Part shown: in pieces, positions 61,013-64,000 of the stretch
How positions within the stretch are numbered: the first letter of the stretch is position 1
Layout of the letters: each line of letters opens with the position of its first letter
Assembly: GCA_037367405.1 (NCBI GenBank)
Contig: JAZKJV010005531.1
Location: forward strand, 124,001-188,000
Length of the DNA: 64,000 nucleotides
Reading direction: 5' to 3'
Source: Ottelia alismoides
Lineage: Eukaryota > Streptophyta > Magnoliopsida > Alismatales > Hydrocharitaceae
Program-made: the position numbers and the translations under genes
Notes under the pieces: model-generated
What the model was told of the DNA's origin: nothing
Database searches by the model: none
The model's input: only the letters and a program-made list of their open reading frames with translations

Positions 61013-61448
61013 CTAACACCGATCAGGGTCGACAGGGTGTAGGTCCTCAGTGGTGTCAAATCGAAAAGGCACGAACTGGTCAATGGAAGTAGTATGGCTA
61101 GGTTCGCCCCTTGGGGGTCTCACCGATATCGAAGTGAAAAGGAACAGACTCATCGTCCGTGAAAGAAGTAAAGTCAGAGTCGTCATGCGAGGTGTCGTCC
61201 AGGTCAAAGCCAAAAGAAACGAAGTCATCAGTGGAAGTAGTCGAACTCAGTTCGTCCTCAAGAATTTCAACTGGATCACCTTTTTCATCAAAAGGCTCGA
61301 ATTTCTGAATAAAAGCGATAAGATCAAAATCGACCTCAATCTCCATCACATTTGAATGACCAGGAACGGACTTATCAGTGGAAGTAGTCAAACCAGGTCC
61401 GTCCTGTCTAGTCTTGGTGTCTGTCCTCCACTCTATGGTATCAATCAC
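61013..61448 (-). pseudogene. Acidic repeat region after the protease
   Basis: Minus-strand frames 61,098-61,448 and 61,013-61,228 contain a repeated motif: TTSTDKSVPGHSN, TTSTDDFVSFGFD, FTDDESVPFHFD, TTSIDQFVPFRFD, interspersed with acidic runs. The two frames overlap and differ, so there is a frameshift near 61,110. This replaces the position where reverse transcriptase would begin in an autonomous Athila-type element. I do not recognise the domain. Confidence 0.45.
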
Positions 61449-61475
61449 GTAAATCCAGCGGATTTCATCAACACA

Positions 61476-62274
61476 TCACCACACACCAGAAGGAGGAACT
61501 TTGAGGTCTATGCTCTCTGAGTCTTCCCCCTTTTGGAGGATTTTTCGGGTCTCATCAGCGGTCATAAAGCAAACTTCTCTAATATCGTCAGATAGGTCAT
61601 AAGACTCAAAGTCAGCTAGAATCGGTGAAGGTGCATCAGGTGCAGGTCTATGCTCGGTAGTGGATGCGGTGGTGGTCACCTTGCTCTTGTCAGAAGGACA
61701 GAAGCGAATCTCTCCTGATCCATAGTCAATAACGACCCTCGTAGAGGCGAGGAATGGTCGTCCCAGGATGATTGGAGAGGGATCTCCTGTGGAGGTCTCC
61801 ATGGGCAATACGACAAAATCAACATGATAGCTCATGCCCTGAATCGATATGACAGCGTTTTCAAGGATACCCTTCGGCCTCTTGATTGATCCATCATCAA
61901 ACTGAACGATCATCCTGGGTTTTCTTAAGAGGCCCTAAGTGAAGAGACTGTACCAATGAGAAGGGTAAGATGGTAATCGAAGCACCACCGTCTAAGAGAG
62001 TGTGATCACAAGTGAAGTTGGAGACGGTGCAACTAATGAAGGGGTTAGTTGTGTTCCTCTTCCTAGGGATGGGACGGTGTGTGATGGCATGGGCAGTGGC
62101 CATGGTCAAGATATGACGCTCAGATCTGCTTCTCTGCTTTCTCTTCTTGGGAGGAGGAGCAGATAATTGGGTCATGGCTTGCTGAAGTGGGGCGCGGATG
62201 ATCTCATGAATGGTGGCCACCACTTCGGGTTCAATCAATAATTTTTTTTTAATTTTTGAACCTCCTGCATACAA
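61476..62274 (-). pseudogene. Athila-like aspartic protease, frameshifted
   Basis: Upstream frame (61,897-62,274): a basic stretch RPIPRKRNTTNPFISC and then TLLDGGASITILPFSLVQSL, where the usual D-T/S-G catalytic site reads DGG. Downstream frame (61,476-61,913): DDGSIKRPKGILENAVISIQ and FVVLPMETS, then PIILGRPFLASTRVVIDYGS, the flap and LGRPFL blocks characteristic of Athila-type gypsy elements. The two frames meet at about 61,913 with a shift of one base, so the protein is broken here. In a living element the protease would process Gag-Pol. Confidence 0.8.
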
Positions 62275-62463
62275 GTGAGGAAGTCGGAATCAACATCTAC
62301 ACGAGGCATGCCAAGAGCAGTCTGTACAGCGGCATCATCGGGGTCAAAGATGGGACAAGGTGTGAAAGGCTATGTGGTCAAATGATCTGGCAAAGGTTCC
62401 CTCTCCTCGCAGTCTGAATCGATCACGTGTCTCCCGAACTCTTTTTGGATTTTTAAAATTTTC

Positions 62464-62859
62464 TCATTTTTTTTGTATTTTGGGCGATTGCAAGCTCTCA
62501 TGGAAATCTTCGAATGAACCCATATCATCAAACGGTGGAATATCATGGTCGCTCTTATTTGTACTATTGAGGTGGTTAATCTTCTGTCTCATCTGATCCA
62601 TCATCTGGGTCAAGGGCTCAAGTGTGGACTCCATGAAAGGTGACTCCAACAGGTCAGTCTCAGGTGGATGTGAAGGTGGAAAATACGGAGATGGAGGTGG
62701 GTGTGGGTAGAAGTCCGAGGTCTGATACTGTGGCTGAGGTGGGTATGTACAAAAAACAGAAAAAATCGGAGGAGGATCCTCCTGATAAAAGGGAGGTGAA
62801 CCGACTGAAGTGAACGAAGGATCCGCAAAGTCCTGATAAAATATGCTCCAGGGCTCCAT
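62464..62859 (-). pseudogene. Gag-like reading frame of element C
   Basis: A 131-codon frame starting MEPWSIFYQDF, rich in Pro, Ser and Tyr, with LTQMMDQMRQKINHLNS near residue 83, a short amphipathic stretch. It lies directly upstream of the protease in the element's orientation. No zinc knuckle or capsid signature is visible, so the gag assignment rests on position. A second open frame, 62,610-62,969, overlaps it and appears spurious. Confidence 0.45.
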
Positions 62860-64000
62860 CTCGAAAACAAGAGGAAAATGATCAGGAGAACACGAAGGTC
62901 AAATAAAGAGAGTGAAGAAGAAGGCGCAAATGCGCAGGGATGATCTAGTATACACACAAGCAAGCACAAACAAACTCACACAAGACAAACCCTCAATTCA
63001 CCTACTCAACTCGGTGGAGATCGCAAATGCAGACTTTTTATCTTGTTTTTTTAGAGTTAGGTGAGAAGTCAACAATTTGCACAAACACTTAGGGGCTGAA
63101 ATGGGATTTTGGCACTAATCCTTAGTGTGTTGCGCGAGCAATGTAAAACGAAGACAATGAGGGGATTACTCGCCCCAAGACATTTTTTCTTTTTGGTTGA
63201 TTTTAGGGTTGAGTAATTTTAGCGGTCCCAATTTTATTTGTTATCACTTTTTTTTGGATTTTTACTGAGAAATGTACGCGCCTAACGAGGAATCAATTTT
63301 ACTTAGAACCTAGGTGGTCAAAATCAGAGGGAGAGGAGGAAAAGCAATGCAAGCGGCAAATCAATGATGGATGCTAACGAGTAAATGCTCACCTTGCCTC
63401 CAGCACTCTACATGCAAGGATGCTTAGCAGAATTGAAACCTAATTTATATGCAGATGCAAGCCGATGAAATCGCCCTAAGATGAGAAGATGTTATTAGCG
63501 TGAAGCACGATTTTTAAGATTTGACAAGATCCAAACGTAGACTATAGGCATAGGTAAATATATTTAGGTGTTTGGACCTAATACTACGTCAAGCAATTCC
63601 TACAGCTAAGGGCTTTATCACACAAAAGAAATAAACTAAAATCAGAAAACAAATGAAAAAGAATGCGAAGAAAAACCGTGAAAACCACAGTGGGCCCCCA
63701 AGTGTACAAACACCTTGAAATTAGGCCTGAATGTCCAGAGTTCAGGGTACATGTATTATTACAATAATAGAGGGTCTCTCACTCACTTCAAATTACAAAA
63801 ATAAATAAATACAAGAAATAAAAGTGGAGCTAGGTCTTCAAAAATCCTCTAAGTCTCCTTCGCTGCTAGGCAAGCTAGAGCCGGCTTCACGTGGGTGCAC
63901 AGATGCTTAGGGTGGAGCGCCTCCCTCGATCCGCGATACCTCGCACGAAATCAACAAGAAAGGAGGTTAGATAGCTCAATCAAGAAATATCAAGAATAAA
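62860..64000 (-). other. Leader of element C, no gene recognised
   Basis: No match to the LTR end at 54,489 is found here, so the 5' LTR and primer-binding site must lie beyond 64,000. No coding signal is visible. Confidence 0.45.

Larger units (their letters stand above)
58265..64000 (-). mobile_element. Internal region of element C, Athila-like, lacking pol
   Basis: Read on the minus strand: a leader (64,000-62,860), a gag-like remnant (62,464-62,859), an Athila-type protease (61,476-62,274), an acidic repeat region (61,013-61,448), an array of stem-loops (60,220-60,833), an AT-rich region and the purine tract before the LTR. No reverse transcriptase, RNase H or integrase motif is seen in the 5.7 kb. 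It is therefore non-autonomous, although pol could have been lost from this copy only. Confidence 0.7.

Noticed and set aside
1..64000. tRNA or rRNA genes
   Set aside because: I looked for tRNA arm consensus (GTTCGA-type boxes with matching acceptor stems). The GTTCGACCC words at 2,647 and 19,441 are LTR-tail wording without a cloverleaf.

Overview
This is nuclear DNA from a flowering plant: introns of 90-103 bp with GT-AG borders, an ENOD93-family gene, and dense plant-type transposable elements (CACTA, hAT and Mutator-like MITEs, LINEs, long-LTR retroelements). I cannot name the species, and monocot versus eudicot is not decided by what I see. All families were called by eye, without database searches.

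Only one host gene is convincing: an ENOD93-like gene with four exons at 8,125-8,720 (+), which encodes 100 residues. Almost everything else is nested mobile DNA. Several insertions are proven by exact target-site duplications (TSDs), and three also by an uninterrupted copy of the same sequence elsewhere in the window.

Layout. 1-4,630: two LTRs of a family whose ends read TGATGAATC (family T). 4,631-7,551: a decayed LINE (K1) carrying a 164 bp LINE insertion. 7,970-8,940: the ENOD93 gene. 9,238-9,452: a strong foldback. 9,821-10,059: a MITE. 10,800-34,080: LINE H, split by a 20.2 kb LTR element (E, 11,707-31,884, TSD AACCC). E itself holds a solo family-T LTR, a 6.7 kb palindrome made of two opposed family-T LTRs with its own TSD, a hAT element and a LINE with its reverse transcriptase deleted. 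LINE H is also split by a hAT element that in turn holds a hairpin MULE-MITE. 34,917-36,517: another MULE-MITE and another hAT element. 37,818-46,616: an 8.8 kb CACTA element with decayed TNPD and TNPA genes. 46,662 to about 49,130: a family-T LTR split by a C-rich Mutator-like element. 49,560-54,488: LINE K2, split by a 2.2 kb CACTA element and a 557 bp hAT element. 54,489-64,000: a family-T LTR and the internal region of its element, with an Athila-like protease and gag-like remnant but no recognisable polymerase or integrase, and a row of stem-loops.

No transposon protein here looks intact. The elements are mostly non-autonomous or dead and would have depended on enzymes encoded elsewhere. 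The strongest candidates for something undescribed are the TSD-flanked palindrome of two LTRs at 20,299-27,002, the array of six PPT-like stem-loops at 60,220-60,833, and the cysteine-containing reading frame that replaces the expected endonuclease in both copies of LINE K.
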